From an uncultured Eubacteriales bacterium (GTDB lineage Bacteria; Bacillota; Clostridia; Christensenellales; Aristaeellaceae): DNA of 44,570 nt. Below, one piece after another: positions 8,333 to 17,055 of the stretch. The notes beneath the pieces were generated by a model. The model was not told where the DNA came from, ran no database searches, and worked only from the letters and a program-made list of their open reading frames with translations. Position 1 is the stretch's first letter; each line of letters starts with the position of its first letter. The stretch covers positions 1-44,570 of the forward strand of contig CADANQ010000013.1 in NCBI GenBank assembly GCA_902789365.1, given 5' to 3'. Made by a program: the position numbers and the translations under genes.

Positions 8333-9544
8333 TTGAACAATTTCCTGACCGAATGGGACAAGGACCTCAAGAGCATCCCCATCGGGCCGCTCGGTGTCAT
8401 CCCCATGGCCGGCTGTGAAGAAATGGGCCGCAAGGTCAACAACTGGCTGCTGAAATGGAACAGCCTTCAGGAGGTCCAGGACGAAGAATTCTATACCCAG
8501 CCCGGCGCCAACCGCGACAGCTTCCTGGTCAAGTGCTACTGCCCCCGGTTCGGCACCGGCGAAAGCAAGGGCGTTCTGAAGGAAAGCGTGCGCGGCTACG
8601 ACATCTATATCATCGTGGACGTCACCGCCTGGAACAAGACCTTCAAAATGTACGGCATGGACGTGCACATGAGTCCCGACGACCATTTTGCCGATCTCAA
8701 GCGAATCATCGGCGCCATCGGCGGGAAGGCCAAGCGGATCAACGTAATCATGCCCTTCCTGTACGAAAGCCGTCAGCACCGAAAGAACAGCAGGGAAAGC
8801 CTGGACTGCGCCATGGCCCTTCAGGAACTGGCAGGCCTTGGCGTCAGCAACATCATCACCTTTGACGCCCACGATCCCCGGGTGCAGAACGCCATCCCCC
8901 TGGACGGGTTCGAAAACGTGATGCCCTCCTACCAGATCATGAAAGCCCTGTGCCGCAGCGTAAAGGACCTCAGGTTCGATAAAAACAGCATGATGTTCAT
9001 TTCCCCGGACGAGGGCGCCATGCAGCGGAACATCTACTATGCCTCCCTCCTGTCCCTGGACCTGGGCATGTTCTACAAGCGCCGCGATTATTCCACCATC
9101 ATCAACGGCCGCAACCCCATCGTCGCCCACGAGTACCTGGGCGCCGACGTGGAAGGCAAGGACTGCATCGTCGTGGACGACATGATCTCCTCCGGCGAAA
9201 GCGTCATCGATCTGGCCCGCGAGCTCAAAAAACGCAAGGCCAACCGCATCTTCGCCGCCTGCTCCTTCGCCTTTTTCACCAACGGAACGGAAGCCTTCGA
9301 CAAGGCCTACCGGGACGGCATCATCAGCCGCGTGATTTCCACCAACCTCACCTATCTCAGACCCGAAGCCCTGAACAGCCCCTGGTTTGTCGAGGCCGAC
9401 CTGAGCAAATACATCAGCTATCTCATCGCCACGCTGAACCACGACCGCAGCCTGCACACCCTCCTCTCCCCCCAGGACCGCATCCGCAAGCTGATCGAGC
9501 GCTACCGTGCGGACCAGGCCTCAAACGGAATTTCCCTGGTGTAA
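8333..9544 (+). CDS. prs: Ribose-phosphate pyrophosphokinase (long divergent form)
   Basis: This enzyme makes PRPP from ribose 5-phosphate and ATP for nucleotide, His and Trp synthesis. At 403 residues it is longer than the usual ~315. Recognisable elements are an RQHRKNSRES segment (canonical RQDRK), FDAHDPRVQNAIP (equivalent to the DLHxxQIQ region), and the PRPP-binding loop IVVDDMISSGES near residues 278-290. The latter is a variant of the common VVDDMIDTGGT. The start is a TTG at 8333, preceded by AAAGGAGGG eight bases upstream. Upstream in-frame Met codons lack a ribosome site, and those residues overlap the -10 box. It lies directly before the trp operon, whose TrpD uses PRPP, but a terminator separates the two. 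Confidence 0.9.
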   Translation: MNNFLTEWDKDLKSIPIGPLGVIPMAGCEEMGRKVNNWLLKWNSLQEVQDEEFYTQPGANRDSFLVKCYCPRFGTGESKGVLKESVRGYDIYIIVDVTAWNKTFKMYGMDVHMSPDDHFADLKRIIGAIGGKAKRINVIMPFLYESRQHRKNSRESLDCAMALQELAGLGVSNIITFDAHDPRVQNAIPLDGFENVMPSYQIMKALCRSVKDLRFDKNSMMFISPDEGAMQRNIYYASLLSLDLGMFYKRRDYSTIINGRNPIVAHEYLGADVEGKDCIVVDDMISSGESVIDLARELKKRKANRIFAACSFAFFTNGTEAFDKAYRDGIISRVISTNLTYLRPEALNSPWFVEADLSKYISYLIATLNHDRSLHTLLSPQDRIRKLIERYRADQASNGISLV

Positions 9545-9619
9545 GGAACGGAGACGCAAAGGCCGCCCGCCGCGATCCATTATTTCCGGCGGGCCGCGGA
9601 ACAAACAAAACGATTCAAA

Positions 9620-9665
9620 GGACCGCGACGCGTCCCCTTTCCGGGGCCTCGCGGTTCTTTTCGTT
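9620..9665 (+). terminator. Terminator after prs
   Basis: ACCGCGA (9622-9628) pairs with TCGCGGT (9649-9655), with an inner CCCC/GGGG stem, followed by TCTTTTCGTTT. A second GC-rich inverted repeat at about 9562-9599 precedes it. Confidence 0.75.
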
Positions 9666-9758
9666 TGATCCCGGGACAGACGGGGAAAACGTCCGTTATC
9701 CAAATACAGTTAAAAAAACCCATCCTTGCCGAATCCTGTTTTTAAGCTGTACATTCCA

Positions 9759-9787
9759 TTGACAGGCGTTATACGCGTTGCTATAAT
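9759..9787 (+). promoter_or_regulatory. Consensus promoter of the trp operon
   Basis: TTGACA (9759-9764) and TATAAT (9782-9787) are both perfect hexamers separated by 17 bases. Transcription should start near 9794, just before the T-box leader. Confidence 0.93.
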
Positions 9788-9793
9788 CCCGTC

Positions 9794-10080
9794 AATCACA
9801 TATTTCATCCAAACCGTTGATGCGGAGATAACGGTGACAATGCCCCCACAGAGAGCCCGGGACGCTGGAATCCGGGCGGGAAACAGTTCATCAAATGGAC
9901 CGCGGAGGGCGCAGGGAAAGGCGAGGAGACCGCCGAGTATTCTGCGACGTCAGGCCGACGTCAATGGCCGGGGATATGATCGTATCCCGACAAGTGCGCG
10001 GCCTGAAGGCCGCGAAGCAGGGTGGCACCGCGGAAGAAACATTCGCCCCTGACAGAAAACGGATTCTGTCGGGGGCTTTT
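9794..10080 (+). promoter_or_regulatory. Tryptophan T-box leader with terminator
   Basis: The signature T-box AGGGTGGCACCGCGG is at 10019-10033. It is followed by a strong intrinsic terminator (stem 10045-10076, loop near 10058-10063, then CTTTT). Stem I is formed by the GATGCGG region near 9820 and CCGCGG near 9900. On its 3' side, in the specifier position, lies TGG (9896-9898) followed by A, which specifies tRNA-Trp. Uncharged tRNA-Trp should stabilise the antiterminator and switch on the operon. The exact Stem I pairing was judged by eye. Confidence 0.92.
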
Positions 10081-10129
10081 CCATGCCCGGCCCCGAGGAC
10101 ACGATTCCGCTTACACCGGAGGGAAAGCC

Positions 10130-11596
10130 ATGAACATCTGCCCCGATCTTCAGGAAATCCGGCGTCTGGCCGAAACGGGCGCATACAAAGTCGCTCCCGT
10201 CGCGTGCGAACTGCTGTCGGACATCCTCACCCCCATCCAGGCCGTGCGGATATTGAAAAACGTGTCCTCGCACTGCTTTTTGCTGGAATCGGCGGAAGGA
10301 AAGGAAAAGTGGGGACGCTATACCTTTCTCGGTTTCGATCCGAAGCTGAGCGTCACCTGCAAGGACGGGGACATGCGGATCGGCAGCCTGCAGATCCGCA
10401 CGGAGGACCCCGCGGCGTACCTGCGCCAGATCCTGGCGGATTATCAAAGTCCCCGGATCCCGGGCCTTCCGCCCTTCACGGGGGGGCTTGTGGGATACTT
10501 CTCCTACGATTACCTGAATTATTACGAGCCCTCGGCCCGGCAGGAAACCGACGATTCCGAGCACTTCAAAGACGTGGACCTGATGATGTTCGACAAGGTG
10601 ATCGCGTTCGACCATTTCCGCCAGAAGATCATCCTGATCGTGAACATGCCCTTAAACGACGTGGAAACAGGCTATAACAAAGCCCTTCTGGACCTGCGGG
10701 CCCTGAAAGCCCTGCTGACGGAAGGCGCGCAGAAGAAGGAGCCGGCCGGAAGGCTGACGGGGGACGTAACGGCGCTGTTTGACCGGGAGCGTTTCTGCGC
10801 CATGGCGGAGCGCGCCAAACGCCGCATCCGGGAGGGGGATATATTCCAGATCGTGCTCAGCAACCGCCTGAGCGCGCCTTTCGAGGGCAGCCTGCTGAAC
10901 GTCTACCGCGTCCTCCGCACCGTCAATCCCTCTCCCTACATGTTCTATTTATCCGGCACCGACGTGGAGGTGGCGGGGGCCAGCCCGGAAACGCTGGTGA
11001 AGCTGGAGGACGGCGTCCTGCACACCTTCCCCCTGGCGGGCACACGTCCCCGGGGCAGAACGGAGGCGGAGGACCTTGAAATGGAACGGGAGCTGCTCAG
11101 CGACGAAAAGGAACTGGCGGAGCACAACATGCTGGTGGACCTGGGCCGCAACGATCTGGGCAGGATCTCCGTTTTCGGCTCGGTGGAGGTGGAAAAGCTC
11201 CGCTGCGTCGAACGCTATTCCCACGTGATGCACATCGGCTCCACCGTCCGCGGCAGGATCAGGCCGGAATTCGACGCCCTGGACGCCATCCGAGCCGTGC
11301 TTCCGGCGGGCACCCTTTCCGGTGCGCCGAAAATCCGGGCCTGCCAATTGATCGGCGAACTGGAAAAAAACAAGCGCGGCATTTACGGAGGCGCCATCGG
11401 CTACATCGATTTCACCGGCAACATGGACACCTGCATCGCCATCCGCATCGCCTACAGAAAAAACGGCAGGGTGTTCGTCCGTTCCGGCGCCGGGATCGTG
11501 AACGATTCGGTGCCGGAAAAGGAATACGAGGAATGCGTCAACAAGGCGAAAGCCGTCGTGAACGCCCTGCGGATGGCAAAGGAGGCCGACGAATGA
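10130..11596 (+). CDS. trpE: Anthranilate synthase component I
   Basis: This is the chorismate-using subunit of anthranilate synthase, the first step of tryptophan synthesis. It has 488 residues from the ATG at 10130, which follows CCGGAGGGAAAGCC. The LLES element near the N terminus (in FLLESAEGKEKWGRY) is the known tryptophan feedback-binding motif, so allosteric inhibition is likely. Catalytic-domain motifs are IFQIVLSNR, PLAGTRPRG, DEKELAEHNMLVDLGRND, GTLSGAPKIRA and RSGAGIVNDS. Its stop overlaps the trpG start by four bases (ATGA). It is controlled by the upstream T-box. Confidence 0.97.
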   Translation: MNICPDLQEIRRLAETGAYKVAPVACELLSDILTPIQAVRILKNVSSHCFLLESAEGKEKWGRYTFLGFDPKLSVTCKDGDMRIGSLQIRTEDPAAYLRQILADYQSPRIPGLPPFTGGLVGYFSYDYLNYYEPSARQETDDSEHFKDVDLMMFDKVIAFDHFRQKIILIVNMPLNDVETGYNKALLDLRALKALLTEGAQKKEPAGRLTGDVTALFDRERFCAMAERAKRRIREGDIFQIVLSNRLSAPFEGSLLNVYRVLRTVNPSPYMFYLSGTDVEVAGASPETLVKLEDGVLHTFPLAGTRPRGRTEAEDLEMERELLSDEKELAEHNMLVDLGRNDLGRISVFGSVEVEKLRCVERYSHVMHIGSTVRGRIRPEFDALDAIRAVLPAGTLSGAPKIRACQLIGELEKNKRGIYGGAIGYIDFTGNMDTCIAIRIAYRKNGRVFVRSGAGIVNDSVPEKEYEECVNKAKAVVNALRMAKEADE

Positions 11597-12159
11597 TCCT
11601 GCTGATCGACAATTACGACAGTTTTTCCTACAACCTGTACCAGCTTCTGGGTGAACTTTCGCCGGACATCCGGGTGATTCGCAACGACGAAATGACAGTG
11701 GAGGAAATCCGGGCTCTGGGGCCGGACCACGTCATTTTGTCCCCCGGCCCCGGACGCCCGGAGAACGCGGGCGTCATCGTGGAAGCGGCCCGGGAGCTTG
11801 GAAAGGACATCCCGCTGCTCGGCGTATGCCTGGGGCATCAGGCCATCTGCGCCGCCTTCGGAGCCGAGGTCACCTACGCGAAGGAACTGATGCACGGCAA
11901 ACAGTCCCAAATCGACTTCGATCCCTCCTGTCCCCTGTTCGCGGGGTGTCCTTCCCCCATGTACGCGGCCCGCTACCATTCCCTGGCCGCGGACGAAAGG
12001 ACCATGCCCGACTGCCTCAGGATCACCGCCCGGACATCCGACGGCGAGGTGATGGCCGTGCAGCACCGGGAATATCCCGTTTTCGGCGTCCAGTTCCACC
12101 CGGAAAGCATCATGACCCCCTGCGGAAAAACCATGCTCGGAAACTTTTTAAAGCAATGA
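11593..12159 (+). CDS. trpG: Anthranilate synthase component II (glutamine amidotransferase)
   Basis: This is a class I glutamine amidotransferase of 188 residues that supplies ammonia to TrpE. Visible features are LSPGPGRP (oxyanion strand), the nucleophile Cys79 in LGVCLGHQ, and the His-Glu pair in VQFHPES. The start ATG overlaps the trpE stop (ATGA). It is unfused to trpD, unlike in enterobacteria. In many Firmicutes one such protein also serves PabB, and no separate pabA is in the window, so a dual role is possible but unproven. Confidence 0.96.
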   Translation: MILLIDNYDSFSYNLYQLLGELSPDIRVIRNDEMTVEEIRALGPDHVILSPGPGRPENAGVIVEAARELGKDIPLLGVCLGHQAICAAFGAEVTYAKELMHGKQSQIDFDPSCPLFAGCPSPMYAARYHSLAADERTMPDCLRITARTSDGEVMAVQHREYPVFGVQFHPESIMTPCGKTMLGNFLKQ

Positions 12160-12173
12160 AAGGAGCGCGAACC

Positions 12174-13205
12174 ATGATCAGGGAAGCCATCGTCAAAATC
12201 GTCAGCAAGGAAGACCTGACTTACGACGAAGCGTACGCCGTGATGAACGAAATCATGAGCGGCGAAACCACCCCCACCCAGAACGCCGCCTTCCTCTCGG
12301 CCCTCTCCACCAAGAGCGCCAGGGCCGAAACCACCGACGAAATCGCCGGGTGCGCCGCCGCCATGCGGGAAAAGGCCCTCCGGGTGGACGCGGGCGACAA
12401 CCTTTTTGAGATCGTGGGCACCGGCGGCGACAACGCCCGCAGCTTCAACATCTCCACCACCTCGGCGCTGGTGGCGGCGGCCGGCGGAATGCGGGTCGCC
12501 AAGCACGGCAACCGGGCCGCCTCCAGCAGCTGCGGCACGGCGGACTGCCTGGAGGCCCTTGGCGTCAATATCGATCAAAGCCCCGACCGCTGCCGCAGAC
12601 TGCTGGACGAGGCGGGCATGTGCTTCTTTTTCGCGCAGAAATACCACACGTCCATGAAATACGTCGGAAGCATCCGCAGGGAGCTGGGCTTCCGCACCGT
12701 GTTCAACATCCTGGGCCCCCTCACCAATCCCGGCCGGCCGACCATGCAGCTGCTCGGCGTGTACGATGAATACCTGGTGCTTCCCCTTGCGCAGGTGCTG
12801 ATGGACCTGGGGGTCAAACGGGGCATGGTGGTGTACGGCCGGGACAAGCTGGACGAGATTTCCCTGTCCTCCCCCACCGCGGTGTGCGAATTCAGGGACG
12901 GCTGGTATAAATCATATGTAATCACCCCGGAGCAGTTCGGCTTCGCCCGCTGCCGGAAGGAGGACCTGGCGGGCGGCGCGCCGGAGGATAACGCCCGGAT
13001 CACCCGCGCCATCCTGTCCGGAGAAAAAGGCCCGAAGCGGGACGCGGTGCTCATGAACGCGGGGGCGGCGCTGTACATCGGCGGCAAGGCCGCCGACATG
13101 GCGGAGGGCGTCGGCCTGGCGGCGCGGATCATCGATTCCGGCGCGGCGGCCGAAACGCTGGATAAGCTGATTAAAATCAGCAATCTGAAGGAGGACGCCC
13201 CGTGA
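12174..13205 (+). CDS. trpD: Anthranilate phosphoribosyltransferase
   Basis: TrpD transfers the phosphoribosyl group from PRPP to anthranilate. It has 343 residues, full length. Motifs visible are the PRPP-binding [17 protein letters not shown], then [15 protein letters not shown] for the anthranilate/PRPP site, and GPLTNPGRP. The start ATG has AAAGGAGCG nine bases upstream and lies 14 bases after trpG. This is the only internal gap of any size in the trp cluster apart from the one before the ACT gene. Confidence 0.97.
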   Translation: MIREAIVKIVSKEDLTYDEAYAVMNEIMSGETTPTQNAAFLSALSTKSARAETTDEIAGCAAAMREKALRVDAGDNLFEIVGTGGDNARSFNISTTSALVAAAGGMRVAKHGNRAASSSCGTADCLEALGVNIDQSPDRCRRLLDEAGMCFFFAQKYHTSMKYVGSIRRELGFRTVFNILGPLTNPGRPTMQLLGVYDEYLVLPLAQVLMDLGVKRGMVVYGRDKLDEISLSSPTAVCEFRDGWYKSYVITPEQFGFARCRKEDLAGGAPEDNARITRAILSGEKGPKRDAVLMNAGAALYIGGKAADMAEGVGLAARIIDSGAAAETLDKLIKISNLKEDAP

Positions 13206-13987
13206 ACATCCTGGATCAGTTGGCCGCTCACGCCCGGCAGCGGGTCATGGCGGACCGTGAAAAGATCCCGGACGGGGCCATGCGCTCCATGGCGGAGGCC
13301 ATGGGGCACGGCGGCGGAAAACGCTTCACGGACGCGCTGAAAAAGCCGGGGCTTTCCTTCATCTGCGAGGTGAAGCGCGCCTCCCCCTCCAAAGGGCTGA
13401 TCTCGCCGGATTTCCCTTACCTTGACATCGCCCGGGCCTACGAAAAAGCGGGGGCGGACTGCGTATCCTGCCTGACGGAGCCCAAATGGTTCCTTGGGTC
13501 GGACGAAATCTTCGCCGATATCCGGAAAGCGATCCGCGTCCCCATGCTGCGGAAGGATTTCACCGTAAGCGAATACCAGATCGACCAGGCCCGGGTGATG
13601 GGGGCGGACGCGGTGCTCCTCATCTGCGCGCTCCTGGATACGCCGGCCCTTAAGTCCTGCCTGGCGCGCTGCCACAGCCTGGGCCTGGCGGCCCTGACGG
13701 AAGCCCACGACGAAAAGGAGATTGCCTCGGCTGTCAGCGCGGGCGCGGAAATCATCGGCGTCAACAACCGCAGCCTGAAGGATTTTTCCGTGGACCTTTC
13801 CAACGCCGCCCGGCTGCGGGACCTGATCCCCCCGGAATGCGTATATGTGGCGGAAAGCGGCATACGGGAACCCCGGGACACGGAAAGGCTCAGAAGCGTC
13901 GGCGCGGACGCGGTCCTTGTCGGGGAAGCGCTGATGCGCGCCTCCGACAAAGCGGATATGCTCGGAAAGCTGCGTGGCGGAATATGA
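13202..13987 (+). CDS. trpC: Indole-3-glycerol-phosphate synthase
   Basis: This 261-residue TIM-barrel enzyme closes the indole ring from CdRP. Visible motifs are [10 protein letters not shown] (catalytic Lys and phosphate region), [15 protein letters not shown] with the catalytic Lys, [10 protein letters not shown] and VAESGI. The start is a GTG overlapping the trpD stop (GTGA), and its own stop overlaps the trpF start. It is monofunctional, not fused to TrpF. Confidence 0.97.
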   Translation: MNILDQLAAHARQRVMADREKIPDGAMRSMAEAMGHGGGKRFTDALKKPGLSFICEVKRASPSKGLISPDFPYLDIARAYEKAGADCVSCLTEPKWFLGSDEIFADIRKAIRVPMLRKDFTVSEYQIDQARVMGADAVLLICALLDTPALKSCLARCHSLGLAALTEAHDEKEIASAVSAGAEIIGVNNRSLKDFSVDLSNAARLRDLIPPECVYVAESGIREPRDTERLRSVGADAVLVGEALMRASDKADMLGKLRGGI

Positions 13988-14592
13988 CAAAAATCAAGTT
14001 TTGCGGCATGCGCCGCCCGGAGGACATTGCCGCGGCCAACGAACTGAAGCCCGATTATATCGGCTTTGTGTTCGCGGAAAAAAGCCGCCGCCGCGTGGAC
14101 GCCGAAACGGCGGCGGCCCTCAAAAGCCTGCTTTCCCCGGACATAAGGGCGGTGGGCGTTTTCGTGGACGAGGACGCGGAACGGGCCGCGGGGCTCCTGA
14201 ACGCGGGAGTCATCGATCTGGCGCAGCTTCACGGGCATGAAGACGACGCGTACGTCGCGCGTCTGAGGCATCTCACGGACAGGCCCGTCATCCGGGCGTT
14301 CCGCGTTTCCTCCCCGGCGGACATCCGCAGGGCGGAGCGGAGCCCGGCGGATCTCGTCCTGCTGGACGCCGGGGCCGGCGGAGGCGCGGCCTTCGACTGG
14401 GAATTGCTCCGCTCCATGCGAAGGCCCTTTTTTCTGGCCGGAGGACTGGACAGCGAAAACGTGGGAGACGCGGTCGCCCTCTTCCGGCCCTTCGGCGTGG
14501 ACGTTTCCTCCGGGATCGAAACGGACGGGGCAAAGGACCCCTTAAAAATGCGCGCCTTTGCGGCGGCGGTGAAAGCGAGGGAAAAAGAATGA
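13984..14592 (+). CDS. trpF: Phosphoribosylanthranilate isomerase
   Basis: This 202-residue TIM barrel performs the Amadori rearrangement of PRA to CdRP. The N-terminal [13 protein letters not shown] carries the catalytic Cys (residue 7). VGVFVD and QLHGHED are conserved strand ends, and [10 protein letters not shown] and VDVSSGIET form the phosphate-binding end. Both ends overlap neighbours by four bases (ATGA with trpC and with trpB), indicating tight translational coupling. Confidence 0.96.
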   Translation: MTKIKFCGMRRPEDIAAANELKPDYIGFVFAEKSRRRVDAETAAALKSLLSPDIRAVGVFVDEDAERAAGLLNAGVIDLAQLHGHEDDAYVARLRHLTDRPVIRAFRVSSPADIRRAERSPADLVLLDAGAGGGAAFDWELLRSMRRPFFLAGGLDSENVGDAVALFRPFGVDVSSGIETDGAKDPLKMRAFAAAVKAREKE

Positions 14593-15779
14593 CCAACCCA
14601 CGGGGCAGATTCGGGGTCCACGGCGGACAGTATATCCCGGAAACCCTGATGAACGCCGTTATCGAGCTGGAAAAAGCCTATGACCGTTACAAAAACGACC
14701 CGGATTTCCGCCGGGAGCTTGAGCGGCTGCTCAACGAATACGCGGGCCGCCCTTCCAGGCTGTATTTCGCCGAAAAAATGACCCGGGACCTGGGCGGCGC
14801 GAAGATCTACCTGAAGCGGGAGGATCTGAATCACACCGGCGCCCACAAAATCAACAACGTGCTGGGGCAGGCCCTGCTGGCGAAAAAAATGGGCAAAAAG
14901 CGCCTGATCGCCGAAACCGGCGCTGGCCAGCACGGCGTGGCCGCCGCCACCGCCGCGGCGCTGATGGGCATGGAGTGCGTGGTGTTCATGGGCGAGGAGG
15001 ACACCCGCCGCCAGGCCCTGAACGTCTACCGGATGCGCCTGCTCGGGGCGGAGGTGATCCCGGTGAAAACCGGCACCGCCACCCTCAAGGACGCGGTGAG
15101 CGAGGCCCTGCGGGAATGGACCGCCCGCATCGACGACACCCATTACTGCCTGGGATCCGTCATGGGTCCCCACCCTTTCCCCACCATCGTGCGGGATTTC
15201 CAGGCCGTGATTTCCCGGGAAATCAGGGAGCAGCTGCTTGAAAAGGAGGGCCGCCTGCCCGACGCGGTGATTGCCTGCGTGGGCGGCGGAAGCAACGCAA
15301 TCGGCAGCTTCTATCACTTTATCGGGGACAAAAGCGTGCGCCTCATCGGCTGCGAGGCGGCGGGAAGGGGCGTCGACACCTTTGAGACGGCAGCCACCGT
15401 CAACACCGGCAGGCTGGGCATCTTCCACGGCATGAAGTCCTATTTCTGCCAGGATCAGTACGGCCAGATCGCCCCCGTGTATTCCATCTCCGCCGGGCTG
15501 GATTATCCGGGCGTAGGGCCGGAGCATGCCTGGCTCCACGATATCGGCCGGGCGGAATACGTGCCCGTCACCGACGAGGAGGCGGTGTGCGCCTTTGAAT
15601 ATCTGGCAAAAACCGAGGGCATCATCCCCGCCATCGAATCGGCCCACGCCGTGGCGTACGCGCAAAAGCTCGCGCCGCAAATGGATCGTGACCGGATCGT
15701 CGTCATCACCGTATCCGGCCGCGGGGACAAGGACTGCGCCGCCATTGCCCGCTACAGAGGGGAGGACATTTATGAGTAA
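14589..15779 (+). CDS. trpB: Tryptophan synthase beta chain
   Basis: This PLP enzyme joins indole and serine to give tryptophan. It has 396 residues. Visible are the PLP Lys87 in [20 protein letters not shown] for substrate carboxylate binding, the PLP phosphate loop [10 protein letters not shown], and a C-terminal SGRGDKD. The length and the HKINN form show the TrpB1 type, the usual partner of TrpA. The start overlaps the trpF stop (ATGA), and the end overlaps trpA by eight bases. Confidence 0.98.
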   Translation: MTNPRGRFGVHGGQYIPETLMNAVIELEKAYDRYKNDPDFRRELERLLNEYAGRPSRLYFAEKMTRDLGGAKIYLKREDLNHTGAHKINNVLGQALLAKKMGKKRLIAETGAGQHGVAAATAAALMGMECVVFMGEEDTRRQALNVYRMRLLGAEVIPVKTGTATLKDAVSEALREWTARIDDTHYCLGSVMGPHPFPTIVRDFQAVISREIREQLLEKEGRLPDAVIACVGGGSNAIGSFYHFIGDKSVRLIGCEAAGRGVDTFETAATVNTGRLGIFHGMKSYFCQDQYGQIAPVYSISAGLDYPGVGPEHAWLHDIGRAEYVPVTDEEAVCAFEYLAKTEGIIPAIESAHAVAYAQKLAPQMDRDRIVVITVSGRGDKDCAAIARYRGEDIYE

Positions 15780-16542
15780 TATCGCGTCCGCTTTCGACCA
15801 CGGCAAGGCCTTCATCGCCTTCCTCACCTGCGGCGATCCGGACCTGGAAACCACCGCCGCCGCCGTGCGGGAGGCGGTACAAAACGGCGCCGACCTGATC
15901 GAGCTGGGCATCCCGTTTTCCGATCCCACCGCGGAGGGCCCGGTGATCCAGGAGGCCAGCCTTCGGGCCCTGAAGGGCGGCGTCACCACCGACAAAATCT
16001 TTGATCTGGTGCGTTCGCTTCGCCGGGACGTGTCCGTGCCCATGGTGTTCATGACCTATGCCAACGTGGTGTACTCCTACGGGGCGGAAAAATTCATCGC
16101 CCTCTGCCGCGAAACCGGCGTCGACGGCCTGATCCTGCCGGACCTGCCCTTTGAGGAAAAAGAGGAATTCCATCCTTTGTGCGAAAAATACGGCGTCGAC
16201 CTGATTTCCCTGATCGCGCCCACGTCGGAAAACCGGATCTCCATGATCGCCCGGGAGGCGGAGGGATTCGTCTATATCGTGTCCAGCCTGGGCGTTACCG
16301 GCACCCGCAGCGAGATCACCACCGATCTTGAGTCCATCGTACGGGTGGTAAGGGAAAACACGAAAATTCCCTGCGCCGTCGGTTTCGGCATCTCCGCGCC
16401 GGAACAGGCAAAAAAAATGGCCGCCGTCTCCGACGGGGCCATCGTGGGCTCCGCCATCGTGAAGCTGACGGCCCGGTACGGAAAGGACGCCCCGCCTTAT
16501 GTGGGTGCTTACGTAAAATCCATGAAAGAGGCCCTGATCTGA
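15772..16542 (+). CDS. trpA: Tryptophan synthase alpha chain
   Basis: This 256-residue TIM barrel cleaves indole-3-glycerol phosphate and channels indole to TrpB. The catalytic Glu is in [11 protein letters not shown] (Glu44) and the Asp equivalent is in the same and following segment. [11 protein letters not shown] and GFGISAPEQ form the phosphate-binding loops. The ribosome site GGGGAGG sits within the end of trpB. It starts at an ATG eight bases before the end of trpB. Confidence 0.97.
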   Translation: MSNIASAFDHGKAFIAFLTCGDPDLETTAAAVREAVQNGADLIELGIPFSDPTAEGPVIQEASLRALKGGVTTDKIFDLVRSLRRDVSVPMVFMTYANVVYSYGAEKFIALCRETGVDGLILPDLPFEEKEEFHPLCEKYGVDLISLIAPTSENRISMIAREAEGFVYIVSSLGVTGTRSEITTDLESIVRVVRENTKIPCAVGFGISAPEQAKKMAAVSDGAIVGSAIVKLTARYGKDAPPYVGAYVKSMKEALI

Positions 16543-16564
16543 GGGCGCAAAGGAGTTTGGAAGC

Positions 16565-16981
16565 ATGATACGCCAACTGTCCATTTTCGCGGAAAACAAA
16601 AAAGGCACCATGAACGATATCACCCAGGTGCTTTGCGACGCCCGGGTCAACATGAACACCCTGGTAACCAACGACAGCGCCGAATACGGCATCATCCGCA
16701 TGCTGGTATCCGATACGGACGCGGCCGTCCGGGAACTGACCCGGGCCGGTTATATGTGCCGCAGCGAATTTGTGATCGCCGCGGAGATCCCCGACGAATG
16801 CGGCAGCCTCAACGGCCTTCTGTCGGTCCTGAACCTGGGCAACATCAACCTGGATTACCTGTACGTCACCTACAGCACCCTGAGCCGCCGGCCCGTGGCC
16901 ATCCTGCGCTGCGCCGACCTCACGGAGGTGGAGGAGTTCCTGCAGGCCCGGGGGTTCCGCCTGCTGGAGCGGCTGGTCTGA
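16565..16981 (+). CDS. Tandem ACT-domain protein at end of trp operon
   Basis: This 138-residue protein contains only two ACT-like halves: about 1-70 (IRQLSIFAENKKGTMNDITQVL) and about 72-138 (GSLNGLLSVLNLGNINLDYLYV). ACT domains bind amino acids and pass the signal to partner proteins. With no catalytic domain, this looks like a stand-alone sensor. It lies 22 bases after trpA with a good AAAGGAG site and before the operon terminator, so it is made together with the Trp enzymes. A role in sensing tryptophan or another aromatic amino acid is inferred from position only. Confidence 0.85.
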   Translation: MIRQLSIFAENKKGTMNDITQVLCDARVNMNTLVTNDSAEYGIIRMLVSDTDAAVRELTRAGYMCRSEFVIAAEIPDECGSLNGLLSVLNLGNINLDYLYVTYSTLSRRPVAILRCADLTEVEEFLQARGFRLLERLV

Positions 16982-16988
16982 TCCTCCG

Positions 16989-17036
16989 AAAAAACCGTGA
17001 AGCCCGGACGGCCTTATCACCGTCCGGGCTTCGTGG
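16989..17036. terminator. Bidirectional terminator between trp operon and SH3 gene
   Basis: A perfect 13-bp stem (16999-17011 with 17020-17032) is flanked by AAAAAA on the left and GTGGTTCTT on the right. On the minus strand it gives a strong T-tract (GGTTTTTT) for the SH3 protein gene. On the plus strand the T-tract is modest but follows the trp operon directly. Confidence 0.88.
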
Positions 17037-17055
17037 TTCTTATGTTATTCCGCGG

